Positions 1 to 13,420 of a DNA stretch of 64,000 nt are shown one piece after another (the first letter of the stretch is position 1; each line of letters starts with the position of its first letter). The DNA lies in assembly GCF_043641665.1 (NCBI RefSeq), contig NC_092188.1, positions 13,723,704 through 13,787,703 on the forward strand, read 5' to 3'. The stretch is from Enoplosus armatus (taxonomy: Eukaryota > Chordata > Actinopteri > Centrarchiformes > Enoplosidae). The position numbers were made by a program, and so were the translations under genes. The notes under the pieces were generated by a model. The model saw only the letters and a program-made list of their open reading frames with translations, was not told the origin of the DNA and ran no database searches.

Positions 1-2077
1 GTGACGCGTTAATGGTTCGAGAGCCGTCCACTCGTGTTCTGGTTCACAACAGTGTAATCACCCAGAGTGGAAGGCATGATACACAGCTGTGGAGTGAATA
101 TGGATACTGCCAACTATATTGTGATCCATTGTAAATATTGGCTTGACCATCAGGTGTCTGTTTCTCTTTATCAGCTTCAAACATGTTCAAGGCCAAGAAA
201 CAACTATAGTTGTTATTTTTAGAGCTGATGTGAGCTCGAGTCCAGGGCAGAAGTGGGAGATAAGTTATATTTATATTGTCGGGCCTTTAATGAAACATAA
301 TATCCTTCTCACAACGAGCCATTTTCTATTCACTTTATACTGAACATTGAGGTGAAGGAACGTGTGATGCAGTTGCAATATTCACAACATCATTTGATAC
401 AGATGAAACAGGAACAAGAAGTTAAGAAATGTATATTTTACAGATATTAGCCTTATCTAAAGGACGATACAGTCTATGGCGTGGCAAGTAAACCACGTTG
501 TCTTCAAACTCAAAGTAAATTTTAAGCAATCAAAATGACAAAAGCAACTGCATTGTTCTCACTTGGCTTTTGATTAAGGCTGCAACTGAAGCTGAAATAC
601 TCGATCCTTTCACCTCCATTCCAGACATTGTTGGGTGATTGGAGAGCCCAGTTGAAATAAAGAGCTCAATCACCAGGAGAATCTCCTCTTGCAGCCCACC
701 CATGGCTCTGAAGGGGACCACTCAGAGTGACCTTAGCAGGAGAAGATTGGACAACCTTTGTTACGTTCTTCAGAGCAGAGGAAAAGAGCCATACAGTAGA
801 TAGAGAAAAAACAGAAGAGGCCTCAGTGCCTCGTGTGAATGTCGGCCAAGAGCCTACTTAATCGCTTCAGGCATGTTGGGCAGTTGGAATGGCTCTCTCT
901 GGACTGCAGGTTACAAGAGGATTCCCTATGTCTTCCTGAAATGCATGACGCACATAGTAGTGAAGTGTCACTCATGCAAAGCATATGAATGGGTGAATAT
1001 AAGGAGCTTTTATCACTAATAGCACCGATGGAACTGAGGAAATTTGCAAGTGAAGAATGTTCTTAAATTCACCAATAAATTGTCAAGTTTTGTGGGAAAA
1101 AATGATAAATTCAGCACTAATTACATTTGAACAAACAGCTTACCCAATCTTCCTCTGTGGTGAGAGTAAAAGAAACATTGTCTGCTTTTGCTTAGTCTGG
1201 GTTATAAAGAGGAGTGAAAATCTCTATTGGTATAAACCATAAGTGATGTTTCCTGCAGTTGTGTGGAAAGCGAGCCATGTTTACATCATTGTTGTGGTTA
1301 AAGCTGCGTAAAGTTAAGTCTCATCTTTCAGTGAATATGTCAGACATTGTTGTGATCTATTCAGATCTATTCATATGTGTTGTGTGGTGGTTTTCTCAGT
1401 GGTCACTTAAGGATCATTGAACACACAAAGCGCTAAAATGTTTTGCTTAGACCTCTTGTTTATAAGATAAAAGCCTGTGTATAAGCCTTTAATCTCTGTG
1501 TTTGGAAATGTGAAAAATGTTTGAATCTTTCCCAGTGTTTGGACCTCAAAATGCAATGACATCAGTGGCTGTTCCCTCTGCTTATTCTCTCCTTGTTCTA
1601 TGATGAATGCCTTTTGTATTAGCAAGTTCAACACAAAGCTAAGAGAGGCCATGTAGGGTTTCATTCAGAATTTGCTGTTCACACACACACAAATACTAAA
1701 TACAGGGGGTGGACACAATATACAAACATCTGCTCAATACAATGGATGCATTATCCTCTTATGCATTATGTCTTTCTTTTCTTTTTATTTGTATTTTCAA
1801 AGGGGAGGAGAGTTAGGGAGTAAACAGGACTACCTTTAAAATATAATGCAATCCAAAGAAACACAACAAAGTAGCATCATATTCTACAGGTGTCACTCCC
1901 TGTACTTGTATGAAAAACATGAATGTGAAATGGCACATGAAAAATAGCTTTAACTTTGAAGTAGTAGATAGCGATTGCAAATGAAGCTGCATGGGCCAGT
2001 CAAATTGAATGTCAACTAGCGGTCTGTAAGCTTTAAAGGAGCTCTGACGCTCGGACTGTAAAGGTTATCAAAAGTTT

Positions 2078-2191
2078 CATCCATCCATCCATCAGCTATA
2101 CCCGCTTATCCTGATGAGGGTCGCAGTGGGCTGAAGCTAATCCCAGCTTGCTGTGAGGCGACAGTGCTAACCACTGCACCGCCGTGCTGCC
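2078..2191 (-). mobile_element. internally deleted copy of a high-copy teleost repeat
   Basis: Begins with ATCC tandem units, then CCGCTTATCC...GGGTCGCAGTGGGCTGAAG..AATCCCAGC, and jumps straight to the other end, TGTGAGGCGACAGTGCTAAC..CTGCACCGCCGTGCTGCC. I recall this pattern as a very common fish interspersed repeat; the middle (several hundred nt) is missing here. Orientation is arbitrary but opposite to the copy at 10449. Confidence 0.6.
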
Positions 2192-5100
2192 TGTTATAAG
2201 TTACAGGGGGCAAATAACTCTGTTCCAGCTAGACGACATACAATGGCAGTTTGGCCACAAAAATTGTAAAATAATTGAAAGGGTCAAAAGAAACAGTGTC
2301 ACAATTTTAGAGCCTGGTCTCAACGTTGAACTGTGGTCACAAGTTGACCTCAGTGACAGTGATAGATGGACAAGTAACAAGATTTAAGTCTAAAAAGCTG
2401 ATATATAACATAAAAGGCAGAGGCTGGACCACTGGAATAAAAAGGAACATAGGATGAGTGGTCCATCACCTGTATTCCTAAATCCAGTATGCAATTTGAG
2501 AAAACCCAAGAGCCAGCATCAAATCCAGAGTGTCTGCTGGCAACCACCAAACATGATGCTGGATCTATAATGGCATAATCCACATTAGTAACACACGTTT
2601 TTATTGGCATGATGATATACTAGCAGGCCCTGGCAGAGGTTTATCTACTGCAATACATATATTTTTCATTCAATTAAAACACAATCAATACTGTTAACCT
2701 CTCATACAAAGAGGGTTCATAATATAGGCTTTAAGTCACTTTTGTCTCAAGAGAGGCAGGAAGTGCAGAATCCATTATCCGACTTTATCCCACAGACCAC
2801 TGGTGACCTTATGTGGCAAAGATGGCAAGTAATTTCTGGTGCACTTCATGAATACAATCATTTTAATTCAGTTTGGCTACTTCATGCAAAGAATGACAAT
2901 CGTATGTGTCATCATGAACCACATATTAGTCCCAGACTCCTAACTTTTAACTTTCCACTCCTGCAGCTGAGCACAGCCTCCCGTGGCAGGCAACAGGAGC
3001 AGCTGTGTTGGAACAGAGTCATGGAGGAAGAAGAGTATGGTTTCTTCTGTTCAACTGTGTTTTCTGCTCTTCAGAACTGAAGTCAGGATCATCAAGTCAG
3101 AGTGGCTAATCAGTGTGAGGTGTTTGTCTGTTGCAAGACATTGTGAGACAGTTAAACAGCTTTGCATTCACACATTTATGGCACTTGTTACCACAGTGCC
3201 ACCCAAAACAATACTTAACCTTGGTTATTCATCCTTACTGTCATTTATTATTTGGTCACAACACACAAAAACTGGTGGATCATTAGCCATGTGAACTTAT
3301 TAAAACGTTATTATCACAGTATTAGATTACAGTGGGTGATGTGGTCCGTCTAGTGCAGGATTTAGTAACAAGTTTTCTGACTCAACATTGCCAAAATTCT
3401 ACACATGCTAGTCTGTACACACACCTGCTTTCTGACAACTGCTGTCTGCCCCGCTTCGTCCCTTTGAGACCATGTCGCAGGAGGGAGGCCAGACTGCAGA
3501 CGAATGAAAATGTTTATGGTGCTCGGCAGATTTTTCCTCCCAATCCTTCAATTCATCCCAGTGGCCATATTCTAGACCTGACATTAAGTAAAGAACAAAA
3601 AATAACAGTCAAACTCTCATAAAGTGCAGACTATATGTGTAGTGCGCCACAAGTGTTGTATTTGTTAAAAGTAATTTTATTGTCAGTACAAGGTTTCATG
3701 CTTTATGGTTGCATTTGTTGAGCTTATGTTTAGTGCCCATTGGGGGAGAATATACAATAAAAAAGAAGAGTTACTATACAGTAACTTTTATTTTGCTCAC
3801 AGCTGCATATTATCTCCTGTTTTGACATCCTCCCTGGAACAAATGAAACAGTTTTTCAGTTCCAGAAAGCATCTTCCGACGACATCCACATACCTCAATG
3901 TCAAAACTTGTCTGTAGTCCTCACCTGGATGTCCCCCCCACACACACACACTTCTTACTGATCAGTAAAATTAGACTATGACCTCTAACAGCAGTCAGCT
4001 GTTGCAGGCTGCAGGAACTCCTACACTACCTGATGTGGCACTAAAGGAGACCCCCCCCCCCCATGTGCTGCCATCTGAGACCTTTGTGTCTCAGCATTTA
4101 GAGGAAGTGTTAAGCTAAACCTGCTATCCAGCCATGTGCTTCTGCCAAGGCTTGTCCTGAGACAGACACTGTCATTTCACATTATTGGAACAAACACTGG
4201 AATTTTCTTCAAACTTGGCACACAATAATAAGAGTTAGATTGAAAACGTTTGTTTGGGCATGACCACATATTACATGAACAAATGGGTGTAATTTAAACA
4301 CAGTTTTCATAAGATACAGAAACAGAGGAGTGCTCTTCTTGCATGGCCTTTTGGTTTCAGCACAAAGTCAATGATTTTATGTTTTCCTGATGCACATTTG
4401 CATTAGGAAAAGACACATAAAAGGAACTTAGCCCATTTCAACTCTTTTCAGGGTCTGTCTTACATGGGGGACATGCCACATTGCTCTGGTTTCCTTGAGA
4501 AGCTAGGGGTAGATCTTCTACTTCTGACAGCAGAGAGCCAGGGTCAACTGGGGTTAACCCTGTCTAACCTTCTGGGCCACCTGGAGACCCCCACCACACA
4601 GCTCACCAGGATTATCCCACACCCTCCTACGCATGAGTTGCACACATATTAGAGGCCATAGAGGTCATTTCTGTCTCTGTCTCTCGCTCTCTCTCCCTTC
4701 TCTCTGTCTTTGATGCCTGTGTTCTCGGACGCTGATCCTGTAAATGCTATAGGATGAAAGGGCTGGTTTGGCACAGGCCCGTGTGACCTCTATAGCTGCG
4801 ACTATGGGAGCTGGCTGCACCCCTTTTTGTTTGGGTTGACGCTTGAGGGAAGCCGTCACCCCCGAGGTCAGCCGGCGGGGGCGGACTGAGTGACTAGAGG
4901 ACCACCTCCTGTCACCATTAAATGATTTATGGTGAAGAGACACAATCCCAGCTCCTGTAAGCTACATTGAATGCTGAAGCCATAACATAATTTCAGTCCT
5001 CTGCCTTCCTCGGAGGTGTTTAGGAGGACATATTTGGAAAGAAAATATTTTAAAGAGACTGTTTGGCATGAGTTGTGTTGACTTCCTTCCAAGACATTAC

Positions 5101-8100
5101 CTTTTGGACATACTGTAGATACCTGCTACCCTCAGAGAGATTCTGTTAGGTAATGATAATGTTTTGGCAATGGTTAAACTTTCAACCTTTTTTTCATCTC
5201 TTTTTTTTTATTGGCACACAGAAGACAGAGGTTAAGTGGAATTCAGTCTCATGTATTTCTTCCTGTGGAAAATTCCTGAATAGGAGAAATTATATTTCAT
5301 TCCCAGTCTGGGACATTTCACATGTCAGGTTTTTTATGGCTTAATTTTGCATTAATCTGCTGCCCCATATTTTTGCGCTAAACCACTTTTTGTGCCCCCC
5401 ATTTCTAAATTGAGAAAGATGGTTTTAGAGGGGGAGAAAAAGACATGGAGGAATGTTCCCCTGCTAAGACGTCATGTGGTGTATGACTGTGCACACCGCC
5501 AGGCCGGCCTTTCCAGGCCCTCTCAGAGGGACAAGCCTTTCCTGGAAATCTCAATTTACCTCTGAATAATACAAAAAGGGACAATATTTCACAGACGTAT
5601 ACGTCTACATGAAACAGGGAGTTATTGGGGAACAGGAGCTATTAGCAAAGAGTTATAGTAAGATGAGGAAATGCACTTGATTTGTTTGCTCTCCTTGTAT
5701 TTGATGACATCCTTATTATTCTTCACCCTTGGTATCATGTTATGAAGCCAGCTGAGCATCCTGTGTCTGGTTCTTTATCCTCTGAGTGCATTTAAAGAAC
5801 ACACTCTCCTCACTCGGTTGGTCCCTGTTTCTCTCATCTATAGTAACTAACTATAGACCTTGAAGGCATATCACATAGTACAGTGCTACGGATCTTAGTA
5901 GATGTCTTGAGCCAGCTCTTTTTCGTCTGTTCCCCATCAGGCAGCCTGCCTCAGCAGGGCCTCAGCCTGCCCGTGAGTGGAAATCTTTGGCCCGTGTTAT
6001 CTTTGGAAAGTGTCGAGTCCACAGAAACCCAGGAGCATGGAGTCCAGTGTCAGCTAGACATCCCAGGCTCACTATTACTAAGGAAAGATGGAGACATTGT
6101 GCTGCAGCAGAATACAGATGCGTTGTAGAAAAGCAGTAGAAAATAGCACCAGTTGTTAAGTATCAAAGAACTATCTGTACTGTTGTAGCAGAGGGGAAAC
6201 ATTTCCTGCCTGGGCCTGAGAAGAACAGATCAGTGATGCAGTTTATTGACATTTTTATTGGAACAACACAAACAACAAAGACCACAGCCAAGTTTGAGAT
6301 GAGGGGAAAATGATGAGCACTCTCTGACACAATGATCCAATGAGATGCTCCAAGGCTGGACGTTGCTTTTAGCTGACACAGTTGTATTTTTTTTTTTTGT
6401 CATGAAAAAGCTGAGGGAATGTGGGCCAAAGAGCTCCATATGTGTAGTAGGCTGTAGTGTAACCCAAGTCCTGTAGTGAGGAGGGCCTCATCCACTTAAT
6501 GCAGGAATCCATCTCATTCTGCCTGTCTATATTGCTGTGATTTTTCCCTTCATAATGACCCCCAAAAGCCAGCAGGGGTTTGGATGGCCTCCTATACATT
6601 GTGCATGTTGTGGCGGGGCATGACAAATTAGCACCCTGCAGAAATGCTGAATTTCTATGGATGTTTGTCTCATCAAAACAGCATGGCCATTTCCTGGCTT
6701 GGCAAGCAGAAGGCTCTGGTATAATGGAACATTCATAGGGCTTTCAGGCAGGGACAGTTTCTCATCAGATCTACTGTTTTCTTTTGATGCAAGACTTTAT
6801 CTCATTGTTATTATACAATTTCATACTTTTTGAACATAGCTGGCTGTGCATTCACTTTGGAACCACATGAAAGTACCCTGTATAATTAAGTAAACCACAG
6901 TATGATGTGTAATACGCTGTATACTATGTTTAACTCTATGTGTCTGGTATCAGTTTCTACCCCAGGCACTACATACCTGAATATTTTATTGTGGTCTGAA
7001 CTTAATCGTATTATTTATCGGTATTATCATATATTGCCTTACCGTAAATTTAAGATATTACATAACTTTTCATTTCATAGGCAAAAATCTGTATCGAAAC
7101 CCAGCTTTCTCTGCAACATATATCAAGTAACACATGCTCAGACACCTGATATACCCCTCCTGCTCTCCATTCACAAATGGGGATAGGAACAAATGTTTTT
7201 AAAGTGACTACAACAAGTTTACAATTTATCATGTAGTCAAAAAAAAATACTGAAATGCCAATTACAAATCAGCTGAGCTCAAAGTGAGGCCCGATTACTC
7301 AATTTGAACAAAACCTCAAACCTATTCAATTTAGTTCACTTTGTGCTTAGCTTATTTACTTATACTGTATTTTTAATTTGAGTAATTAGAAGAATATAAA
7401 AATACCCCTAAATCTATTTGCAGAACTGCCCTCCAATGCAGCAAGGTTTCCTCTTTTCCTGGAGGAATTATTTGAAATACTAGACGTAGGCAATTAAATG
7501 TGACTATTATTCTCATCATCACCAGACCAAGCACTCTGTGTCACTTGATCTGCTTGCGTGACTAAAATATCCCATCAGCTGTGCTCATGATACAGTAGAT
7601 ATTCTCAGTTAGATAAAGAGTGGTAATGAAAGAGTGACCTGAATATTAACAGAGGGGCTTTGTCATTTGCCTTTTTAGAGAGGAGCTGAGCATCAGCAGA
7701 GGAAAATTGTTTAGAGACTCCGCCACATGCCATGTGCCGCATATGTCTAAGGCAATATTTTTACCTCATGGTTTTACATGTGCTTGTGTTTATATTTAGC
7801 GTAACCCCCTCTGTTTTGACTGCTCAGCTGGTGACTCATTAAGAGTGTTTGCAACGGTGCTAATTTATTTTTTGATCTAACCCACATATATTCTGGGTGT
7901 AGACAGGTCTCACTTTCCTCTCACATACATAAAGCATGCCCTAGCTGTATCAGCGCTCTCCAACTGATTACTTTGGTAGCATGCTCTATCTTTAGAGAGT
8001 AATTCAACCAATAATAGGTCATGGAGAGGTGCGCAATCCCATGTATAACATATTAAACTTTTATACAAATGGAGGAGGTGTGATATCATGGAATAATAGC

Positions 8101-8624
8101 TTATTGATCCATAGTGTAGGACCTCATATTACTGCTTAAAGTGAAAAATCTCACTTTTCTGTCATTTTTAGTATTATGTAACATAGCATCTGTCCTCCAC
8201 TCTTACATTTGCCAAAGTGTAGCACAAAGTTGCTTACATTGCTCTTCATGCCATGAGTGAGCTAGTGTTTTCTCAGTGCCTGGATGTGCTACGCTACTGT
8301 AGTCCACCACCCGTTAAACTGTGACATGAGGGGAAATCAGGTTGATGGCTTTACAGGATGTGCGAGGAATTTCGGTCATTCTCAGCAAAGCTCAGAAAAA
8401 GAGGAAAGTGTGGAAAAGCAGTTTAGACCTGTCTTTAATTTTTGAACTCCTGATTTTATTTCACTCATTTGTTCTGTTCAAAGAGTCTGTCCAGATGAGG
8501 TTTGCGTGCTATTCAATAATAAAGTGGAGGAAAACACTTGTTTTTCTCTACACTGGAATGTTTTGATTGTTTTCTACATTGATACCACAGAGAGAGAACA
8601 AACAACCCTGCTAATCGATTACCT

Positions 8625-8875
8625 AAGAAGGACTGGAGCCATTCTAATATCTTCAATTCTCCAAGGAATGCTGTAATACAAGTACTGAGCTGTGTATATG
8701 AGGAGATTTGACCGTGAAGGTGTTGGAATTCACCCTGGTGTTCGTGAGACCACTCTTGAATTTTTTTAGCTGTGTGTATGGAGGCTTTGCCATCTCTTAA
8801 CATACTGAGGGAGCAATGCATCAAAAGGTACACCTGGTCCTGTAAAAATGCTTCATATTTCTTGGCGGTTACACT
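8625..8875 (-). mobile_element. Tc1/mariner transposase fossil (fragment)
   Basis: On the minus strand a frame reads VTAKKYEAFLQDQV, then ASIHTAKKIQEW and EHQGEFQHL. This matches the Tc1-type pattern around the second catalytic Asp (...Y..L..QV...M...FQDDNA-IHTA....W..EH....QHL), but the segment with the catalytic Asp is deleted. A further SIPWRIE-like C-terminal motif is found out of frame near 8660. No ORF is intact and no terminal inverted repeats were located. Confidence 0.5.
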
Positions 8876-10448
8876 TCAATACAGAGCTTACATCAGACTT
8901 AATGCCTGGCATGAGATGGCAGTGCAGCTGTAAATATCATCTTTGCAAAGTTGATGACATGTTTTGTTTGGAAATTGCACATTTTAGACCATACTGTTTA
9001 GCAACTATACTATTAAATGTTCATCGATACCTCTCTGACTGAGCCTGCTTACATGTTTGACTCATGACGCCAGTATTTTTCTTAGAAGTTTCGTCTTGCC
9101 ACATTAAATCATTTGGGATGTTTGGTGACTGATGTTAATTGCATTTTTGGACACACTTCACTGGTGCTTGGTTAAGTATCCTTTTAAAACTCACATATTG
9201 AAGTGGTGATTGTCCAGCCTCTTGCTCACACACACTGGTAATTGGCATTCAACATGTGATTACCCTTTGTAGCTACCTTTACAGCTGTAATTTAGTTACT
9301 TCAAAGGGAACATCCTTTCCATGTTGTGATTCAGGTTTGTATACCCCCATTATCAGGTCATCACCTTGACTACAACAAAAACACAAGGTAAGTGAACATG
9401 TCGTCTCCAAGGAATGATGTAGTTCACCTCTGGGTCAGCAGGTAACATTAATTTGACCTGTATTTGTAGCTCTGCAGTGACGGGAAACCCCTTTAAAATC
9501 TAGTCAGTGGTGCATGAGGTTTTGTTTGTGATGGACAGATGTGGATGTGAACAAATTAACAGACGGAAAGTAATTCTCTTACCCTTGCATTTCACTTTAG
9601 GGACAAAACAATGCAACAAACACAAAAAATATGGGTCAGCAGAATCAGATGATTATGTCCCATGGCTCACAGTATTATAAGAGACCTTTATCCTGCTTTA
9701 GTCATATGAACTAATACAGCTGTTTGGAAAAGTTAGTGGTGTCCAGAGGGGAGATGATGGGACACAAACTCCACACCCAGCAGTGCTGCTTAAAAGCATA
9801 TTTCAAACATCTAACCGCTTAAACACTTAAAATCACATGAGTTAGGACAATATGAGGTGACTGGTTATCTGGTGTCAGGAGATAACAATTTGAAAAGCAA
9901 ACAAATAACTGCTAGCAAGCAAATCGGAGTGGCAAACAAGTCCGCAGCTCTGTAGCGAAGAACTATGTGGTACAAAGGCCGGTTTTGGCAACCAGTACAG
10001 CCTCCAACAATTGCATTCACACAAAGTGAATTCACATGTCCGTTTGCTTAGCTCCCTGGGAGTTTATTGCTGTTGTTTGGGGTTTTGAACATGTCAGTAA
10101 GATGTAATGAATATGATGTTAGTATTTTTTTTGTACTCATTTTATTGTTTGTTTGTTATACTGTTGTGGTCACAAATTGCTAGGGTGGACATATTTGGTA
10201 CATTTCCATGCAGTGAAGAATACATGAGGCTGTCATTTTCTCTTGATCTCTGTTGGATATTCTTATAATCTGTATAATCTTGTCAAACAAATATATAACG
10301 ATTACATTCATATTTTCCCTGTCATTGTCAAATTTTCTGGTGTTTTGCCGTACTGGGCATTCACATCAATGTGACTGGACTGCTTAACTCTCTCCCATTT
10401 TAGTTCATATAATGGTGACAGGATATCTATTTGTTGTTTTTTGGGTTG

Positions 10449-11035
10449 TGGTGCAGTGGCTCAGTGGTTAGGTTGCATTCACATCAAGTTGAATGGAGGG
10501 TATGGATGAAAAGAGTCCAGTGGTTATATTATAAAAGTGTTCACCTAATCAAACAACCCAAGATGGTGATTTCCATCCATTACAGTGTGCCGTACTTAGC
10601 TAGGGTTGTATGGTAAGGGGAGTTGGTCACTGTACATTTGGGTTTAGATCCCTGAACAATGGACTTTGGCTGATATGAGGTATCAATGTTAATATGCTTG
10701 TTTCCCAGTTGTTATTACCACTTGGATGTTGACATCCTAAAATGAGAACATGGCATCAACAGAGTGAATCCCAACCAAGTCTGGCCGGTGCCTTTCTCTG
10801 TAGACTTTGCATGTTCTCCTTTTTTTTGCGTGGGGTTTCCTCTTGGAGCAGATATATGGGTCAGATGAATGGGAAACTCTAAACTACTCACAGGTGTGAA
10901 CGTGGGTGTAGCTTTATTTGTCTGTCTGTGTTAGTGATCGACTAGCCACCTTTCCAGGGTGTTTCACTGCTTCTTATACAGTGCATTCTGGGAATACGCC
11001 CCAGCCCACAGATATAAAAAAAATGGATGGATAAT
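10449..11035 (+). mobile_element. diverged high-copy teleost repeat with internal insertion
   Basis: Starts GGTGCAGTGGCTCAGTGGTTAG, resumes near 10790 with the GTAGACTTTGCATGTTCTCC and GTGGGGTTTCCTC blocks, then AAACTACTCACAGGTGTGAACGTG, CCAGGGTGTTTC and CGCCCCAGCCCA, and ends in ATGGATGGATAATG. This is the same family as the 2078 copy, in the opposite orientation and nearly full length. About 300 nt of unrelated sequence (10476-10789) interrupts it. Confidence 0.6.
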
Positions 11036-13172
11036 GTCTTATACACTCTGCTTTTAGATTAAATATAATAAACATAATGTTAGATACAATAAATTTACAA
11101 TATTACTGTCACAATAGAGCAGCAACTATACAGTCAATGAAAGGTTTGCAGATGTGTCCCCCAGTATCAGTAAACAGAGGAGAAGGAGGCAGGCAAACGA
11201 AGAGTTTATGGTCCAGGGATCAGACATTCACCTGTATCAGCTCTCTGCTTGGCAGTTTGGATAAACAGTAGAGGACTCAGTCTGACCTCACTGTCAAACA
11301 GACTGACATGGATCACCTCAAACTCCAGTGAGAACTTCCAGCTTACTCTGTCGCCACCACAAGTGCACCTCACTCCCTCTTATGTTTTCAGAGTTATATC
11401 TTTTTTGTCTTTCTCTACTCAAATAGCGATGTTATAATATGTTTTTTCAAATTTTACAACTAAATAATACTATACAGCAGCATGGACAACTGTGAAATGA
11501 TTATTTTCTCCTACCTGCTGTATAGGTTTGCATTCATATTTATGTTACATAGACAAGACCAAGGAGCAACAGACTAGTTAAAACAAAAATCTCACCATAG
11601 ATGTGCTAATTACAGTTGAGGGTTTGTTGGCTGGTGTGACAGAGTGGGCCACAGCGGCCCTGTGAACCAGGCCTGCAGCTGTCACACACATCACACACAG
11701 GCAGACTTCACTTTTCTCCTCCTCACTCCCCACTGATGTGGCCCAGTCAGCCCAGAGACAAATGGGCCCAGACGTGGAAGACATTAAGACTAGCTAAAAA
11801 CAACATGCTAAGTACAGACTTGCTCTCCCGCAATGCAAACACAAAGTGTTCACTCTGCTGCAATTATACACATTTTGACATGGACAGCAGGGGAGACAGT
11901 TTTCTTTATATTTATGTAAACGCTTGTTTCAGGGAAAGTCTAAGATGTAGAGACATTTTGTGGCTTCAAGTAGCTGTGTTAACATTAGGATGAAAGAGTA
12001 AAAAAACAAATTATCCAGGTCAAGGGTTAACCATGTAGACCATGTAGTTACCATATAGTAGGGTATTCAATGGATAGTATGTTAGAAATAAAGTTTTAAT
12101 ACAGTGCATGGTCTACAGTCTTCTTGTTGACATGGAAAGAGGGGACACGTGCAAGCCAGAGTGAGTCGCTCAGATTCAAACCCAGCAGTCTGAGGAATGC
12201 TCCTGATCCTCCTCCAGTTTCAGATCAGATTTTAAGTTGGTGACCTTTGTAAATACAGCTATTCTTAACACCTGAATTGTTTCTAAATCAGAGGTTGACG
12301 TGATGTTGCACTTGCACCAGGAGGCTGCAGAGCACATTGTGCCAGCGTTAGATTAGATTATCTGGCAAAAAGTAAAACTGCACAACTACAATCCTGACAG
12401 TCTCTGGATTTATCATTTGGTGAGATTTCTCCTGGGGAAATGCCCTGGCTGTCTCAAACAAAGCTATTTCAATCAATCCTTTAAAGTGTTGAGAATACGA
12501 TGTGGGGAGCCAAGAGCTCGCTGACATGATTTGTAACAAATGACTTACTGTTGCACTGGGTTAGAGGGGGGCTTCCCCCTGTGGATCCTCAAACATAGTG
12601 TATTTTCTTAAAGGAGACAATTAGCTCTTGATGAGGGAGCCCGGCTCCAGGAGCTGTTGATATCAGGAAGTCAAAGGTCACTTTTTGAAGCGGAAAAGCC
12701 AGTGGCATGGACCTGCTCCTCCAGTGGGAAAACATTACCAGCTTTTTTCTTATCTATGTGCTGAGCTTATTTGAATTGGTACCAGATGCTTATAGGTTGT
12801 TAATTGTTAATATATTGGAGACACATTCAGTTCATAGTTCAAAGCAAAAAGATCATTTTGACCTTTGTTCATTCATAAATCTTATTTTTTATATTGGACA
12901 GTGGGCTTTTTTCTTCCCAAATATGCAAAGAATAAGTCATAATCCAAATATTACTTACTTTTTTGTCATTGGACTAAATGTCATAACACATTTCAGATTC
13001 AATGCAAGTCTATTGGATTATAGTACAGTAGTTCAGTAAGTGGTGGCTTCTGGTTAAGAGTATTGACTTTTATGAGGGCTTGAGACGGCAATTAGTTGTT
13101 AATCAGTGAATGTTTATCATTCATAGTTTATATGTCCTTCGTCTCTTAAAGTAAAAGTCTGTAACATTTTCA

Positions 13173-13420
13173 TGGGGCCGCTGTGGCTCAGGAGGTAGAG
13201 CGGGTTGTCCACTGATCACAGGGTTGGTGGTTCTGTCCACATGTCGAAGAGTCTTTGGGCAAGACACTGAACCCCAGAGTGCTCCCGATGGTTCGCCAGC
13301 ACCTTGCATTTTAGATCGCTGCCATCGGTGTGAGAGTGTGCGTGAATAGGTGAATGAGTGGCAGAAACCTTGTAAAGGGCTTTGGATAAAAACGATATAT
13401 ATAAATGTAGCCATTTACCA
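13173..13420 (+). mobile_element. tRNA-derived SINE
   Basis: Starts GGGGCCGCTGTGGCTCAGGA, with an A-box-like TGGCTCAGGAGGTAGAGCGG (about 13184-13203) and a B-box-like GGTTGGTGGTTCTG (about 13222-13235). The body has TCTTTGGGCAAGACACTGAA and GTGTGAATAGG-type units, and the tail ends TATATATAAATGTAGCCATT, as in common fish tRNA-derived SINEs with a LINE-related 3' end. About 248 nt, apparently full length but diverged. It lies in the presumed 5' intron. Confidence 0.75.

Noticed and set aside
4665..4943. 92-residue minus-strand open frame in a GC-richer patch
   Set aside because: No family resemblance, no splice partner and low-complexity ends; could at most be conserved non-coding sequence.
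13173..13260. Functional tRNA gene
   Set aside because: The A- and B-box-like motifs are diverged and followed by a SINE body and tail; no cloverleaf with a plausible acceptor stem.
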